Shown: positions 33,533-42,736, numbered from the stretch's first letter. The stretch: DNA of 64,000 nt from an uncultured Dysosmobacter sp. (GCA_934565855.1 CAKTIO010000002.1:124001-188000), one strand, 5' to 3'. A program made the numbers and translations. The notes: generated from the letters alone by a model not told the origin.

Positions 33533-34840
33533 TCAAACCAGCGAGTACCGACCATCGGCTTCCGCACGGACCGCGGTTTCAAAAAACGTTTTCAGAGCTG
33601 TCAGGAGATACTGGGTGTCCTTGATGCCGCCGGTCTCAAAGCTGGAGTGCATGGCAAGCTGTGCCAGACCGATATCCACTGTATTCAGGGAAAGATGGCT
33701 GTTGGAGATGTTTCCCAGAGTGGAGCCGCCGGGCATATCGGAACGGTTCAGAAAAACCTGCACGGGTACATTGGCTTTTTTGCAGATATATCGGAAGATC
33801 CCAGAGGAAACGGCGTCAGTTGTATATTTCTGGTTTGCACTGGATTTGATAACAACGCCGCCGTTGAGAACAGGGAAGTTGCTCTGGTCAGACTTTTCAG
33901 GATGGTTGGGGTGGATGGCGTGACCGTTGTCGGCGGAGACCATAAAGCTGGAGGCAAGAGCCGCGTACTGCTGTTCCCTTGTCAGACCGAGGTTTTCCCG
34001 GATCCGGTCCAGTACGTCCTGCAGGAAGGTAGAATCCGCGCCCTGCTTTGTGGCGCTGCCGACCTCCTCGTTATCGAAAATGGCGCAAACAGGCAGGACC
34101 TCTGCCGTGTCAGCGGCGATCAATCCCTGCACAGCGCTCCAGGCGCATTGCAAATCATCCAGCCTGGGGGAGGAGAGAAATTCTCTGTGAGCGCCCCAGA
34201 TTCGTCCGGACTCCCGTAGATACAGGAACAGGTCTGCGGAAAGGACCTGCTGCGGTTCGACTTTGGCGGAAGCGGTGAGGGCTTCCATCAGCTGGGCAGA
34301 GGAATTAGCTTCTCCGAAAAGAGGGAGCAGGTCTACCTGCGGATTGAGCGGAACGCCGGAATTTACCTGTGGGTTCATGTGGATTGCCAGATTGGGGATC
34401 AGGGCAAGGTCCCGTCCAGCATCCACCAGATGGGAGACCAGAACGCCGTTTTCCTCTGTGATGATCCTTCCGGCAACGGACAGCGGACGGTCCAGCCAGG
34501 TGGAGAGAATGCCGCCGCCGTATTTTTCCACATTGAACCGGGTGTAATGGGTATCCTCCAGACAGGGATGCTCCTTCAAGCGGAAGGTGGGGGAGTCGCT
34601 GTGAGCAGCGGCAATGGCATATCCGGCGGACCAGTGCTGCGGAATACGGAAGGCGATCAGGGAAGAGCCATTTCGGGTGGTGTAATACCCGTGACCTGGC
34701 TGCAAAGCCCATACATGGCTTTCCTGTAAAGGGGAAAAGCCTGCCTGCTGTAGCTGCTGGGAAAGCTGTGCAACGGCGTGAAAGCAGCTGGGGGAGGAGT
34801 GAATGAAATCTATCAGCTGCTGTGATGTCTGCTCAAACAT
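33533..34840 (-). CDS. M18 family aminopeptidase
   Basis: A 435-residue zinc aminopeptidase of the M18 (aspartyl aminopeptidase/ApeB) family. The metal-site motifs are AAHSDSPTFRLKEHP, FDNEEVGSATKQGA, SADNGHAIHPNH and DMPGGSTLGNI. The enzyme removes N-terminal, often acidic, residues from peptides in the cytoplasm; no signal sequence is present. Length is normal. AAGGGAG lies 8 nt before the ATG. It is upstream of and parallel to the collagen-like gene but separated by ~145 bp with a hairpin, so probably independent. Confidence 0.94.
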   Translation of the reverse strand: MFEQTSQQLIDFIHSSPSCFHAVAQLSQQLQQAGFSPLQESHVWALQPGHGYYTTRNGSSLIAFRIPQHWSAGYAIAAAHSDSPTFRLKEHPCLEDTHYTRFNVEKYGGGILSTWLDRPLSVAGRIITEENGVLVSHLVDAGRDLALIPNLAIHMNPQVNSGVPLNPQVDLLPLFGEANSSAQLMEALTASAKVEPQQVLSADLFLYLRESGRIWGAHREFLSSPRLDDLQCAWSAVQGLIAADTAEVLPVCAIFDNEEVGSATKQGADSTFLQDVLDRIRENLGLTREQQYAALASSFMVSADNGHAIHPNHPEKSDQSNFPVLNGGVVIKSSANQKYTTDAVSSGIFRYICKKANVPVQVFLNRSDMPGGSTLGNISNSHLSLNTVDIGLAQLAMHSSFETGGIKDTQYLLTALKTFFETAVRAEADGRYSLV

Positions 34841-34950
34841 GAAAAAAGCTCCCTTCTGGAAATGACATGATCGAGCTTATTTTATGTTGCCGGTGTAATA
34901 TAAGTCAAGAGAAATCGGAAAACAGGGCTTGCCGGAAAGGGAAGTCCCCA

Positions 34951-34979
34951 TTGACAGAGGAGAAGGCAGTTAGTATGAT
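34951..34979 (+). promoter_or_regulatory. Promoter of the purine permease transcript
   Basis: Consensus TTGACA at 34951-34956, 17-bp spacer, TATGAT at 34974-34979. Transcription would start near 34986. Confidence 0.8.
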
Positions 34980-34985
34980 AGAAAT

Positions 34986-35143
34986 ACAGATTCTGGATGT
35001 ATGGGGCATCCGGAGAGAAGCACTGAAAATTTTACCGCAGGGAGAAAGGCGGGATAGCTTCTTATAAGTGGGGAAGAGTTTCCGTAGCTACCGGTCATAG
35101 GAGTGCAGTTTTCTATTTGAAAAATGCAGAAAGAGGGAGAAAT
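34986..35143 (+). other. Long 5' leader of the NCS2 permease, possibly structured
   Basis: About 158 nt of untranslated leader with several possible hairpins: GGATG/CATCC near 35000, CTTC/GGAAG near 35060, CCGTAGCTACCGG near 35085, and TGCAGTTTTC/GAAAATGCA just before the ribosome site. Purine permeases in Clostridia are often riboswitch-controlled. I could not match this leader to the purine, PRPP or guanidine consensus with confidence. Confidence 0.45.
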
Positions 35144-36565
35144 ATGGAGAAGATATTTCATCTGAAGGATAATGGAACAACGGTCCGGACAGAATTGATG
35201 GCAGGCGTCACAACATTTATGACGATGGCGTACATCATTGCGTTGAACCCCAATTTGCTGACAGGCTTTGATGTGGGCTCCGCGCTTTGGAACGGTGTTT
35301 TTATGGCGACCTGTGTGGCATCCGCCATTGCCATGTTCTGCATGGCGTTTCTGGCGAACAAGCCGTTTGCTCTGGCACCGGGTATGGGTCTGAACAGCTT
35401 TTTTGCGGTTGTGGTGGCAAATATCGCCGGGCTGACGGGCATGAGCTATGTTGCCAGCTTCCAGTCGGCGCTGGTCATTATTTTGATCGAGGGTATTGTA
35501 TTCCTCATTCTCTCGGTGCTGAACATCCGGGAGAAGATCGTGGATGCCATTCCTCTTGGCGTTCGCTTGGGAATTTCTCCCGCCATTGGTCTGATGCTGA
35601 TGAATATTGGTCTCGGCTCCAACGCGGGCGTTTATTCTGAAACCGGAGGTCCCTTCTATGCCATGCGGGATTTCTTTGGCGCGTTGACGCCCAGCGTGGC
35701 GCAGACCTCAATGGGTTCCGGCTATGCGGGAATGGTGCTGACGGTGGTGACCATGTTCATTGGCTTGCTGGTCATTGTAATTTTGGCAAAAAGAGGCGTG
35801 AAGGCGGCGGTCCTGCTGGGAATGCTGGTCGCTTCCATTGTCTATTGGATCGGTGAGGCAGCGGTCATGGGTGTGAATCCATTTGCATCCCTGAAGGCGG
35901 CATCCTTTGTTCCTCCCGTGGCGGACATGGTTTCCACAACGCTGTTCCATTTCAATTTCCGGGGCTTCTTGGAGATCGGTTGGTTCACCGCGGTCACGTT
36001 GGTGCTGACCTTCTGCATGATCGATATGTTTGATACCATAGGAACACTGGTGGGTACGGCATCCCGCGCGGGTATGGTGGACAAGGATGGAAACATGCCG
36101 AACATGAAGGAAGCATTGCTGTCGGATGCCATCGGCACGGTTGCAGGTGCCTGCTGCGGTACCTCTACGGTAACGACCTTTGTGGAATCTGCTTCCGGCG
36201 TGGAAGCTGGCGGACGGACCGGACTAACGGCTCTGACTACTGGCGTACTGTTCCTGGCGTGTATGTTCATCGCTCCGGTTGCCGCAATCATTCCGGCTCC
36301 CGCAACGTCGGCTGCCTTGATCTATGTCGGCGTTCTGATGCTGATGGGCTTGAAGAACGTGGACTTTGACGATTTGGACCAGATGGTACCCGTGGCGCTG
36401 ATGCTGATCGGCATGCCCATCTCCGGTTCTATTGGACATGCCATTGGATTGGGAATGATTTCCTATACAGCCATCAAGGTATTCAGTGGAAAGGCAAAGG
36501 AGGTCTCCCTGCTGACTTATATTATTGCAGTGCTCTTCCTGGTGAAGTTCTTCCTGGTGGTGTAA
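35144..36565 (+). CDS. NCS2 family purine permease (AzgA-like)
   Basis: A 473-residue NCS2 (nucleobase:cation symporter 2) permease of the AzgA/PbuG subgroup, with ~13 membrane segments. Family landmarks are ELMAGVTTFMTMAYIIALNP at the N-terminus, FALAPGMGLNSFF, FCMIDMFDTIGTLVG and GTSTVTTFVESASGV. It imports adenine, guanine or hypoxanthine by proton symport. The start is MEKIFHLK at 35144, behind AGAGGGAG. A single-gene transcript with a long leader and a strong terminator. Confidence 0.93.
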   Translation: MEKIFHLKDNGTTVRTELMAGVTTFMTMAYIIALNPNLLTGFDVGSALWNGVFMATCVASAIAMFCMAFLANKPFALAPGMGLNSFFAVVVANIAGLTGMSYVASFQSALVIILIEGIVFLILSVLNIREKIVDAIPLGVRLGISPAIGLMLMNIGLGSNAGVYSETGGPFYAMRDFFGALTPSVAQTSMGSGYAGMVLTVVTMFIGLLVIVILAKRGVKAAVLLGMLVASIVYWIGEAAVMGVNPFASLKAASFVPPVADMVSTTLFHFNFRGFLEIGWFTAVTLVLTFCMIDMFDTIGTLVGTASRAGMVDKDGNMPNMKEALLSDAIGTVAGACCGTSTVTTFVESASGVEAGGRTGLTALTTGVLFLACMFIAPVAAIIPAPATSAALIYVGVLMLMGLKNVDFDDLDQMVPVALMLIGMPISGSIGHAIGLGMISYTAIKVFSGKAKEVSLLTYIIAVLFLVKFFLVV

Positions 36566-36602
36566 ATCCAAATCAACGTTCAAAAGCATAAAAGTATAAA
36601 GG

Positions 36603-36642
36603 CGAGCAGCCACAGGATCAGAAGTCCTGTGGCTGCTCGTTT
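36603..36642 (+). terminator. Terminator after the purine permease gene
   Basis: A 15-bp stem (CGAGCAGCCACAGGA with its complement, 7-nt loop) followed by TTT. Confidence 0.85.
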
Positions 36643-36730
36643 GCAGGCAGTAAAATAGCGAATAGCAGAACAGCGATACCGGTGTTCTTTTTCATATCAG
36701 CATATCCTAAGGAATTTCCAGAAAAAATTC

Positions 36731-36758
36731 TGGACAAATAGTGGGAAATTGCTACAAT
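36731..36758 (+). promoter_or_regulatory. Promoter of the DUF362 protein gene
   Basis: TGGACA at 36731-36736, 16-bp spacer, TACAAT at 36753-36758. Confidence 0.6.
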
Positions 36759-36812
36759 GAAGAAAAGGGGTTCTACCGCGGGCAGGAAAAAAGGGGAAAA
36801 GGAGTATCAGAA

Positions 36813-37943
36813 ATGGCAAAATCAAAGGTATATTTTACGGATTTCCGGACGAAATTGGGAGAGGGATTGCCCTCTAAGCTGCAAAGACTGATTCGTGCCG
36901 CTGGAATCGGAGACATTGACATGGAGGGAAAGTTCGTTGCCATCAAGATGCACTTCGGTGAGCTGGGCAATCTGGGCTTTCTGCGCCCCAACTATGCCCG
37001 GGCGGTGGCGGACGTTGTGCGCGGTCAGGGAGGAAATCCGTTTTTGATAGACTGCAACACCCTGTATGTAGGCAGCCGCAAAAACGCGCTGGAGCATCTG
37101 TACTGTGCTTGGGAAAACGGCTTCACGCCGCTGACGGTGGGCTGCCCGATCCTGATCGGTGATGGACTGAAGGGAACGGATGATGTCGCGGTGCCTGTGA
37201 AGAACGGCGAATATATTAAGGAAGCGAAGATCGGTCATGCCGTAATGGATGCCGATGTGTTTATTTCGCTGACACACTTTAAGGGACATGAGATGGCAGG
37301 CTTTGGCGGAGCCATCAAGAATATTGGCATGGGCTGCGGCTCCCGGGCTGGAAAAAAGGAGATGCACTGCAACGGAAAGCCGACCATTCACGAAGACCTG
37401 TGCCGTGGCTGCCGCCGCTGCCAGAAGGAGTGTGCAAATGGCGCCCTGCGCTTTGACGAGACGAAGCGGAAGATGAGCATTGATCCAGTGGCGTGTGCCG
37501 GCTGCGGACGTTGCATTGGCGCGTGTAATTTTGACGCCATTGAATTCCAGAACTGGGCGGCAGTGAAGGAAATGAACTGCCGGATGGCGGAATATGCGAA
37601 GGCAGTGCTGGATGGACGTCCCAGCTTCCACATTTCTCTGGTGATTGACGTCAGTCCCAACTGTGACTGCCATGCGGAAAATGATGCGGCGATCCTGCCG
37701 AATATCGGCATGTTTGCGTCCTTTGATCCTTTGGCACTGGATCAGGCATGTGTAGATGCCTGCTTGAAGGCGCAGCCGCTTCCCGGCTCCCAGTTGACCG
37801 ATCAGATGGCAAAGGCGGATTTCCATGACCATCATGACCATTTTGAGAACACCTCTCCCAACGCGGAGTACAAGACCTGCTTGGAGCATTCTGAAAAGAT
37901 CGGGATCGGCAGCCGGGAATACGAGCTGGTCACCATTCATTGA
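36813..37943 (+). CDS. DUF362 domain protein with two 4Fe-4S sites
   Basis: A 376-residue protein with an N-terminal DUF362 domain (KMHFGELGNLGFLRPNYAR, LTHFKGHEMAGFGGAIKNIG, GCGSRAGK) and an inserted ferredoxin module at ~195-240 with two cluster motifs, CRGCRRCQKEC and CAGCGRCIGAC. A His/Asp-rich stretch (DFHDHHDHFE) lies near the C-terminus. The family is widespread in anaerobes and probably handles electrons, but its reaction is not established. The ATG follows AAAGGAG. The MalY-like gene follows 5 bp after the stop and is probably translationally coupled. Confidence 0.9.
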   Translation: MAKSKVYFTDFRTKLGEGLPSKLQRLIRAAGIGDIDMEGKFVAIKMHFGELGNLGFLRPNYARAVADVVRGQGGNPFLIDCNTLYVGSRKNALEHLYCAWENGFTPLTVGCPILIGDGLKGTDDVAVPVKNGEYIKEAKIGHAVMDADVFISLTHFKGHEMAGFGGAIKNIGMGCGSRAGKKEMHCNGKPTIHEDLCRGCRRCQKECANGALRFDETKRKMSIDPVACAGCGRCIGACNFDAIEFQNWAAVKEMNCRMAEYAKAVLDGRPSFHISLVIDVSPNCDCHAENDAAILPNIGMFASFDPLALDQACVDACLKAQPLPGSQLTDQMAKADFHDHHDHFENTSPNAEYKTCLEHSEKIGIGSREYELVTIH

Positions 37944-37948
37944 TTTTT

Positions 37949-39127
37949 ATGGAAAAAGAGTTTGATTTCGACAGACGGATCCAGCGGAGGGGAACGCATT
38001 CCGTCAAGTGGCATGTTCCCGAAAACGAGCTGCCCATGTGGGTGGCGGATATGGATTTCGAGACAGCGCCTGCGGTGCTGGAAGCAATTCAGACCCGCGC
38101 CGCACATGGCGTGTTCGGATACACCTATCTTCCGGAAGAGTGGTACGCTGCCATTCAGAGCTGGTGGCAGGACCGGCACCAGTTTTCAATTTCCAAAGAG
38201 TGGCTGCTGTTTTCCACCGGAGTGATCCCATCTGTATCCAGCATTATCCGTCATATGACGGCGGAGGGAAGCCGGATTCTGGTGCAGACGCCGGTTTATC
38301 ACGCCTTTTTCCATTCGATTCAGGACAATGGGCGTGAGATTCTGGAAAGCCCGCTGGAGAATACAGACGGAGTGTATTCCATCTGTTATGAGCGCCTGGA
38401 GCGGGATTTGGCGGATGAAAAGACGCAGATGATGATTCTGTGCAATCCCCACAATCCCATCGGAAGATTTTGGAGCGCGGAGGAATTGAAAAAAATCGGA
38501 GCGCTGTGTGACCGGTATGGCGTGACGGTGCTGTCGGATGAGATTCACTGTGATTTGGCAGATCACGGATACGCCTATGTTCCCTTCGCATCGGTAAACC
38601 GTGAATGCGCGGAGAACAGCATCACCTGCATCGCACCGACAAAGGCGTTTAATCTGGCAGGGATCCAAAGCTCTGCGGTAATCATTCCAAACACAGAGCT
38701 GCGCAGCAGGGTGCGCAAAGCGCTGAGAACGGATCACATTGCCAGTCCCAACTGCTTTGCGGTGGAGGCTGCGATTGCCGCCTTTGCCAAGGGAGGTCCC
38801 TGGCTGGATGCATTGTGTGCCTATGTTACGGAGAACAAGCGGCTGGTCAGATCCTTCGTAGAGAGGGAGCTGCAGGATATTCGGGTAACGCCATCTGCGG
38901 CGACATATCTGCTTTGGCTGGATTGCGGACAACTGACGGAGGATTCAGAGGAATTTGCCAAGTTTCTCCGGAAGGAGACAGGACTTTATGTCAATGCCGG
39001 AAGTATATACAACGGTGATGGAAACCGTTTCCTGCGTATGAATGTGGCGTGTCCCAGAAGCATGGTGGAGGACGGCTTGCAGCGCCTTCAGAGGGGAGTG
39101 CTTCTCTGGAAGCAGACGCATCAGTAA
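37949..39127 (+). CDS. MalY/PatB-type aminotransferase (C-S beta-lyase)
   Basis: A 392-residue fold-type I PLP enzyme of the MalY/PatB branch. The N-terminal marker is LPMWVADMDFETAPAV, the lysine lies in APTKAFNLAGIQSS, and NPHNPIGRFW and SDEIHCDLA are present. PatB/MalY enzymes split cystathionine or cysteine S-conjugates to pyruvate, ammonia and a thiol. No clear ribosome site is visible; I take ATG at 37949, but a TTG at 37940 overlapping the previous stop is possible. Probably co-expressed with the DUF362 gene. Confidence 0.9.
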   Translation: MEKEFDFDRRIQRRGTHSVKWHVPENELPMWVADMDFETAPAVLEAIQTRAAHGVFGYTYLPEEWYAAIQSWWQDRHQFSISKEWLLFSTGVIPSVSSIIRHMTAEGSRILVQTPVYHAFFHSIQDNGREILESPLENTDGVYSICYERLERDLADEKTQMMILCNPHNPIGRFWSAEELKKIGALCDRYGVTVLSDEIHCDLADHGYAYVPFASVNRECAENSITCIAPTKAFNLAGIQSSAVIIPNTELRSRVRKALRTDHIASPNCFAVEAAIAAFAKGGPWLDALCAYVTENKRLVRSFVERELQDIRVTPSAATYLLWLDCGQLTEDSEEFAKFLRKETGLYVNAGSIYNGDGNRFLRMNVACPRSMVEDGLQRLQRGVLLWKQTHQ

Positions 39128-39143
39128 AAAGTACTTTTATAAA

Positions 39144-39184
39144 AAGTCCGGAATTCTGTGTTGCAGCGGTGTTCCGGATTTTTT
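39144..39184 (+). terminator. Terminator after the MalY-like gene
   Basis: GTCCGGAA pairs with TTCCGGAT across an ~18-nt loop, followed by TTTTT. Confidence 0.6.
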
Positions 39185-39217
39185 CTGTTTTGTGACGCAG
39201 GGGGCGCAAGGAAGGGA

Positions 39218-39246
39218 TTGCAAGGGCTGTCCGGATATGGTATAGT
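39218..39246 (+). promoter_or_regulatory. Promoter of the tcdA-desulfurase-ttcA group
   Basis: TTGCAA at 39218-39223, 17-bp spacer, TATAGT at 39241-39246; the first gene begins 117 bp downstream. Confidence 0.65.
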
Positions 39247-39362
39247 AAAAAGCTAACAAAGATACTATGTTTATCGCGCATGGTATGGAAGCGGGATCAT
39301 GGAAGGGAAAAGCTCGCTCTATGCCTGCGAATCAAACAGCAGATATGGAGGATACCTGAACA

Positions 39363-39752
39363 ATGCAGGAATGTAAGGGAAATCACTGCGGCAGCTGCTG
39401 CGGAGGCAGCTGTGGCGGCGGTGGCTGTGGTCAGACCGTTTATATTACGAAAGAAGAGCTGAAGCTTTTACGGGAATTTTCACAGCTTCCCTTTCTTCCG
39501 GTCGCTTTGAGCATGGGCAAGGGGACTCCGGTTTATCTGCGTGAGGGAGAAACGCAGCCATCAGAAGAGGTTGCCACTGCGATTCAGATGCTGCAGCAGA
39601 AAGGCTGGATTCGGGTGGATTACAGCATTCCACTGCAAAATTATGACTATGCCGCTTATTCCGGCTATCTGCAGAAGGGCAGTATGGCGCTGACAGCAAG
39701 GGGAATCGACCTGCTGGAGCAGTTGGAAATTACAGGGATCGAGGAAGAGTGA
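39363..39752 (+). CDS. Hypothetical protein with Cys/Gly-rich N-terminus
   Basis: A 129-residue protein I do not recognise. The first ~23 residues hold seven cysteines in a Gly-rich context (CKGNHCGSCC, CGGGGC), suggesting metal or cluster binding. The rest looks like a small winged-helix-like domain (KEELKLLREFSQLPFLPVAL; SMALTARGIDLLEQLEI). GGAGG lies 11 nt upstream of the ATG. It starts a transcript followed 4 bp later by tcdA, then a cysteine desulfurase and ttcA, so a role near tRNA sulfur modification or metal handling is possible. Confidence 0.75.
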   Translation: MQECKGNHCGSCCGGSCGGGGCGQTVYITKEELKLLREFSQLPFLPVALSMGKGTPVYLREGETQPSEEVATAIQMLQQKGWIRVDYSIPLQNYDYAAYSGYLQKGSMALTARGIDLLEQLEITGIEEE

Positions 39753-39756
39753 GAAT

Positions 39757-40524
39757 ATGCTGAATCAGTTTTCAAGAACAGAGCTGCTGTTGGGCAACGA
39801 TGGGATGCAGAAGCTTCACAATGCCAGAGTTGCCGTATTCGGTATCGGCGGCGTGGGCGGCTATACGGTAGAGGCGCTGGCAAGAAGCGGCGTGGGGGAA
39901 TTGGACCTGATCGATGATGACCGTGTCTGTCTGACGAACATCAATCGTCAGATCTTTGCTACCAGAAAGACGGTGGGACAGTATAAGGTGGATGTTGCAA
40001 GGGAGCGCATACTGGACATCAACCCGGATGCGCAGGTGCATATCTGCAAAACCTTTTACGCTCTGGATACGGCGGCGCAGTTTGACTTTACCCAGTATGA
40101 CTATGTAGTGGATGCCATTGATACGGTAACAGGTAAGCTGGAGTTGATCCAGCAGGCGCAGTCTGCCGGAACACCGATCATCAGCTCCATGGGGGCGGGA
40201 AACAAGATGGACCCGACCGCTTTTGAGGTGACGGATATTTATAAGACATCGGTGTGTCCATTGGCGCGGGTCATGCGCCGGGAGCTGAAGCGTCGGGGCA
40301 TCCGTAGCCTGAAGGTGGTTTATTCCAGAGAACCGGCAATGACGCCGATTGAGGATATGTCCATCAGCTGCCGCGCCCACTGCATCTGCCCGCCGGGAAC
40401 GGTGCGGAAATGCACACAGCGGCGGCAGGTGCCGGGCAGCAATGCGTTTGTGCCGTCGGTGGCGGGATTGATCATCGCGGGTGAGGTGGTAAAGGACCTG
40501 ACCGGCGTACGGGGGGAAGCATGA
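39757..40524 (+). CDS. tcdA: tRNA threonylcarbamoyladenosine dehydratase
   Basis: A 255-residue ThiF/E1-like enzyme. It converts N6-threonylcarbamoyladenosine (t6A37) in tRNA to the cyclic ct6A form with ATP. The nucleotide site is GIGGVGGYTVEALARSGVGE and the adenylation segment NINRQI. Asp-rich IDDDRVCLTN and the C-terminal CPPGTVRKCTQRRQVPGS fit TcdA rather than ThiF or MoeB. It overlaps the desulfurase gene by 4 bp (ATGA), indicating translational coupling. Confidence 0.9.
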   Translation: MLNQFSRTELLLGNDGMQKLHNARVAVFGIGGVGGYTVEALARSGVGELDLIDDDRVCLTNINRQIFATRKTVGQYKVDVARERILDINPDAQVHICKTFYALDTAAQFDFTQYDYVVDAIDTVTGKLELIQQAQSAGTPIISSMGAGNKMDPTAFEVTDIYKTSVCPLARVMRRELKRRGIRSLKVVYSREPAMTPIEDMSISCRAHCICPPGTVRKCTQRRQVPGSNAFVPSVAGLIIAGEVVKDLTGVRGEA

Positions 40525-41648
40525 TCTATCTGGATTATGCAGCCAACACCCCGGCGGACCGCAGGGTGCTGGAGGAATACCTTCGCTTGGAAACGGCGCT
40601 GATCGGAAATGCGAATTCTCACCATCAGGCGGGACGGACTGCATTGGCACAAATGGATCAGGCAGTCCATCAGGTGGCGGACGTACTGTCTGCCAAACCC
40701 GGGGAGGTCATTTTTACCTCGGGCGCCAGCGAGTCCAACAACTTGGCGCTGAAGGGGCTTACACGGATGATGCGGCACACCGGGCGGCATATTATCTCTA
40801 CCGCGCTGGAGCATTCCTCTGTCAGCGGCTGTCTGACCGCCCTGCAGGAGCAGGGCTATGAGATTGATCTGGTGGATATCCGGAGAGATGGGACGGTGGA
40901 TCTGGAGCATCTTCGGGAATTGCTGCGGCAGGACACGGTGATGGTGGTGGTCAGTGCGGTGGACAGCGAGTTGGGGACCATACAGCCTGTGGATAAGATT
41001 GTGAAAATTTTGAAAGGATACCCGAATTGCCATCTGCATGTAGATGCAACACAGGCAATCGGAAAGATTCCGTTTTCCTTTTCCGGTATAGATACCATGA
41101 GCTTTACGGCGCATAAGTTTTACGGATTGAATGGCGTGGGAGTTCTGCTGAAAAGAGAAGGGCTGGCAATAGAGCCGCTGATTCACGGCGGAGCCAGCAC
41201 CACGATTTACCGCAGCGGAACGCCTGCGGTAGCGCTGGCATCGTCTTTAGCATATGCGCTGAGCATGGCGCAGGAGGAAATGACTGCCCGGACAGAGGTG
41301 GTCCGGCAGTGGAACCAGATGCTGAGAAGGGAATTGGAACAGTATCCGGATGTGGTCATCAACAGTCCGGAGACAGCGGTGCCGCACATTCTGAATCTCA
41401 GTGTACGGGGGATCCGGGGCGCTGCGTTTCAAAAGGCGCTGGATGAGCAGGGGGTCTGCGTGTCCGTGAAATCCGCCTGTTCCTCGGATGGACTGCCCTC
41501 CCGTGCGGTCATGGCGGTGAGCCGGGACCGGCGGACGGCAATGTCCTCCTGGCGGATCAGTCTGAGCCACCGGACAACAGGGGAGGAGATCCAGCGCTTT
41601 CTGAGCATATTTGATAGTTGCTATACGGCACTCCACAGTGTAAACTAA
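40521..41648 (+). CDS. Cysteine desulfurase (NifS/IscS-like)
   Basis: A 375-residue PLP aminotransferase class V enzyme: N-terminal IYLDYAANTP, FTSGASESNNLALKG, PLP-lysine in FTAHKFYGLNGVGVL and the mobile catalytic cysteine in VKSACSSDGL. It removes sulfur from cysteine for Fe-S clusters or tRNA thiolation. Between tcdA and ttcA, its likely client is TtcA, as TcdA does not need sulfur. Paired with tcdA by a 4-bp overlap. Confidence 0.93.
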   Translation: MIYLDYAANTPADRRVLEEYLRLETALIGNANSHHQAGRTALAQMDQAVHQVADVLSAKPGEVIFTSGASESNNLALKGLTRMMRHTGRHIISTALEHSSVSGCLTALQEQGYEIDLVDIRRDGTVDLEHLRELLRQDTVMVVVSAVDSELGTIQPVDKIVKILKGYPNCHLHVDATQAIGKIPFSFSGIDTMSFTAHKFYGLNGVGVLLKREGLAIEPLIHGGASTTIYRSGTPAVALASSLAYALSMAQEEMTARTEVVRQWNQMLRRELEQYPDVVINSPETAVPHILNLSVRGIRGAAFQKALDEQGVCVSVKSACSSDGLPSRAVMAVSRDRRTAMSSWRISLSHRTTGEEIQRFLSIFDSCYTALHSVN

Positions 41649-41694
41649 GGGGAGAAGATTTTACAAGTACAGAGACAGTTGGGGGAACGTGGGA

Positions 41695-42567
41695 ATGGAG
41701 CGAACATTTGATGCCTGTCAGCAGATTGAACGCAGCATCATCAAAAAATTCAGAAAAGAGCTGTGGAATCCGTTCATTGTTGCCATCAAGCGGTATGAAC
41801 TGATTTCTCCTGGTGACAAGATCGCCGTGTGTATCTCTGGCGGAAAGGATTCCATGCTGATGGCAAAGCTGATGCAGGAGCTGCACCGCCATACAGAGGT
41901 CCCGTTTGAGCTGGTTTTTCTGGTAATGGACCCGGGCTACAATGAGATCAACCGGAAAAAGATCGAGCAGAATGCGGAGCTGCTAAAGATTCCTGTGACA
42001 ATTTTTGAAACAAATATCTTTGAAGTGGCGAACAGCAGTGAGAAATCCCCGTGCTATCTGTGCGCCAGAATGCGGAGGGGACACCTGTATAGTAAGGCAC
42101 GAGAGCTGGGGTGCAATAAGATCGCGCTGGGACACCACTTCAACGATGTGATCGAGACCACGGTGATGGGAATGTTTTATGGGTCCCAGATCCAGGCAAT
42201 GCCGCCGAAGCTGCACAGCACAAACTTTAAGGGAATGGAGCTGATCCGTCCACTGTATTGCATCCATGAGGATGATATTCTGGCGTGGAAGCGGTATAAC
42301 GATTTGGAGTTTATTCAGTGTGCCTGCCGGTTCACGGAAAACTGCACCATGTGCGACAACGGCGGCGGAGGTTCCAAGCGGCAGGAGATTAAGATTCTGC
42401 TGCGCCGGCTGAAAAGGGATAGCCCGAATATTGAGAAAAGCATTTTCCGCAGCATCCATGCGGTGTCATTGGATACGATGGTCGGCTATAAGACGGATGG
42501 AGAAGAGCATACCTTCCTGGAGCGCTACCACCGGATTGATGAAGAGCTGCGGAAGCAGAATGATTGA
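41695..42567 (+). CDS. ttcA: tRNA 2-thiocytidine synthetase TtcA-like
   Basis: A 290-residue PP-loop ATPase. The ATP site is CISGGKDSMLMAKL near residue 46. The CxxC pair is in PCYLCARMRRGHLY, followed by LGHHFNDVIETT and MPPKLHS; a further cysteine group follows (ACRFTENCTMC). These match TtcA, a 4Fe-4S enzyme that makes 2-thiocytidine at tRNA position 32. The ATG at 41695 is preferred to a GTG at 41689. The adjacent cysteine desulfurase could supply sulfur. Confidence 0.88.
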   Translation: MERTFDACQQIERSIIKKFRKELWNPFIVAIKRYELISPGDKIAVCISGGKDSMLMAKLMQELHRHTEVPFELVFLVMDPGYNEINRKKIEQNAELLKIPVTIFETNIFEVANSSEKSPCYLCARMRRGHLYSKARELGCNKIALGHHFNDVIETTVMGMFYGSQIQAMPPKLHSTNFKGMELIRPLYCIHEDDILAWKRYNDLEFIQCACRFTENCTMCDNGGGGSKRQEIKILLRRLKRDSPNIEKSIFRSIHAVSLDTMVGYKTDGEEHTFLERYHRIDEELRKQND

Positions 42568-42572
42568 AAAGA

Positions 42573-42605
42573 CAGAGCCGGGAGTTCCCGGCTCTGCCTT
42601 TTTAT
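42573..42605 (+). terminator. Terminator after ttcA
   Basis: CAGAGCCGGGA pairs with TCCCGGCTCTG with a two-base loop, then CCTTTTTA. Confidence 0.85.
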
Positions 42606-42707
42606 CTGGTTATCTGGAAAAAATGACGACTTGCAATTATTTATGGAAGAAAAGATTGGCTTATCTGACAGAATCTGATAATTTGTTAAAAAAATAAACC
42701 TATATTA

Positions 42708-42736
42708 TTGACAGGTAAATAGAATAGTGGTATAAA
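42708..42736 (+). promoter_or_regulatory. Promoter of the methionine leader and metNIQ
   Basis: Consensus TTGACA at 42708-42713, 17-bp spacer, TATAAA at 42731-42736. The transcript would start near 42743, 43 nt before the leader peptide ATG. Confidence 0.85.

Noticed and set aside
35040-35110. Purine riboswitch in the NCS2 leader
   Set aside because: AGTTTCC and GGTCATA recall parts of the purine aptamer, but the TACC junction, loop sequences and P1 stem do not fit together; left as an unassigned leader.
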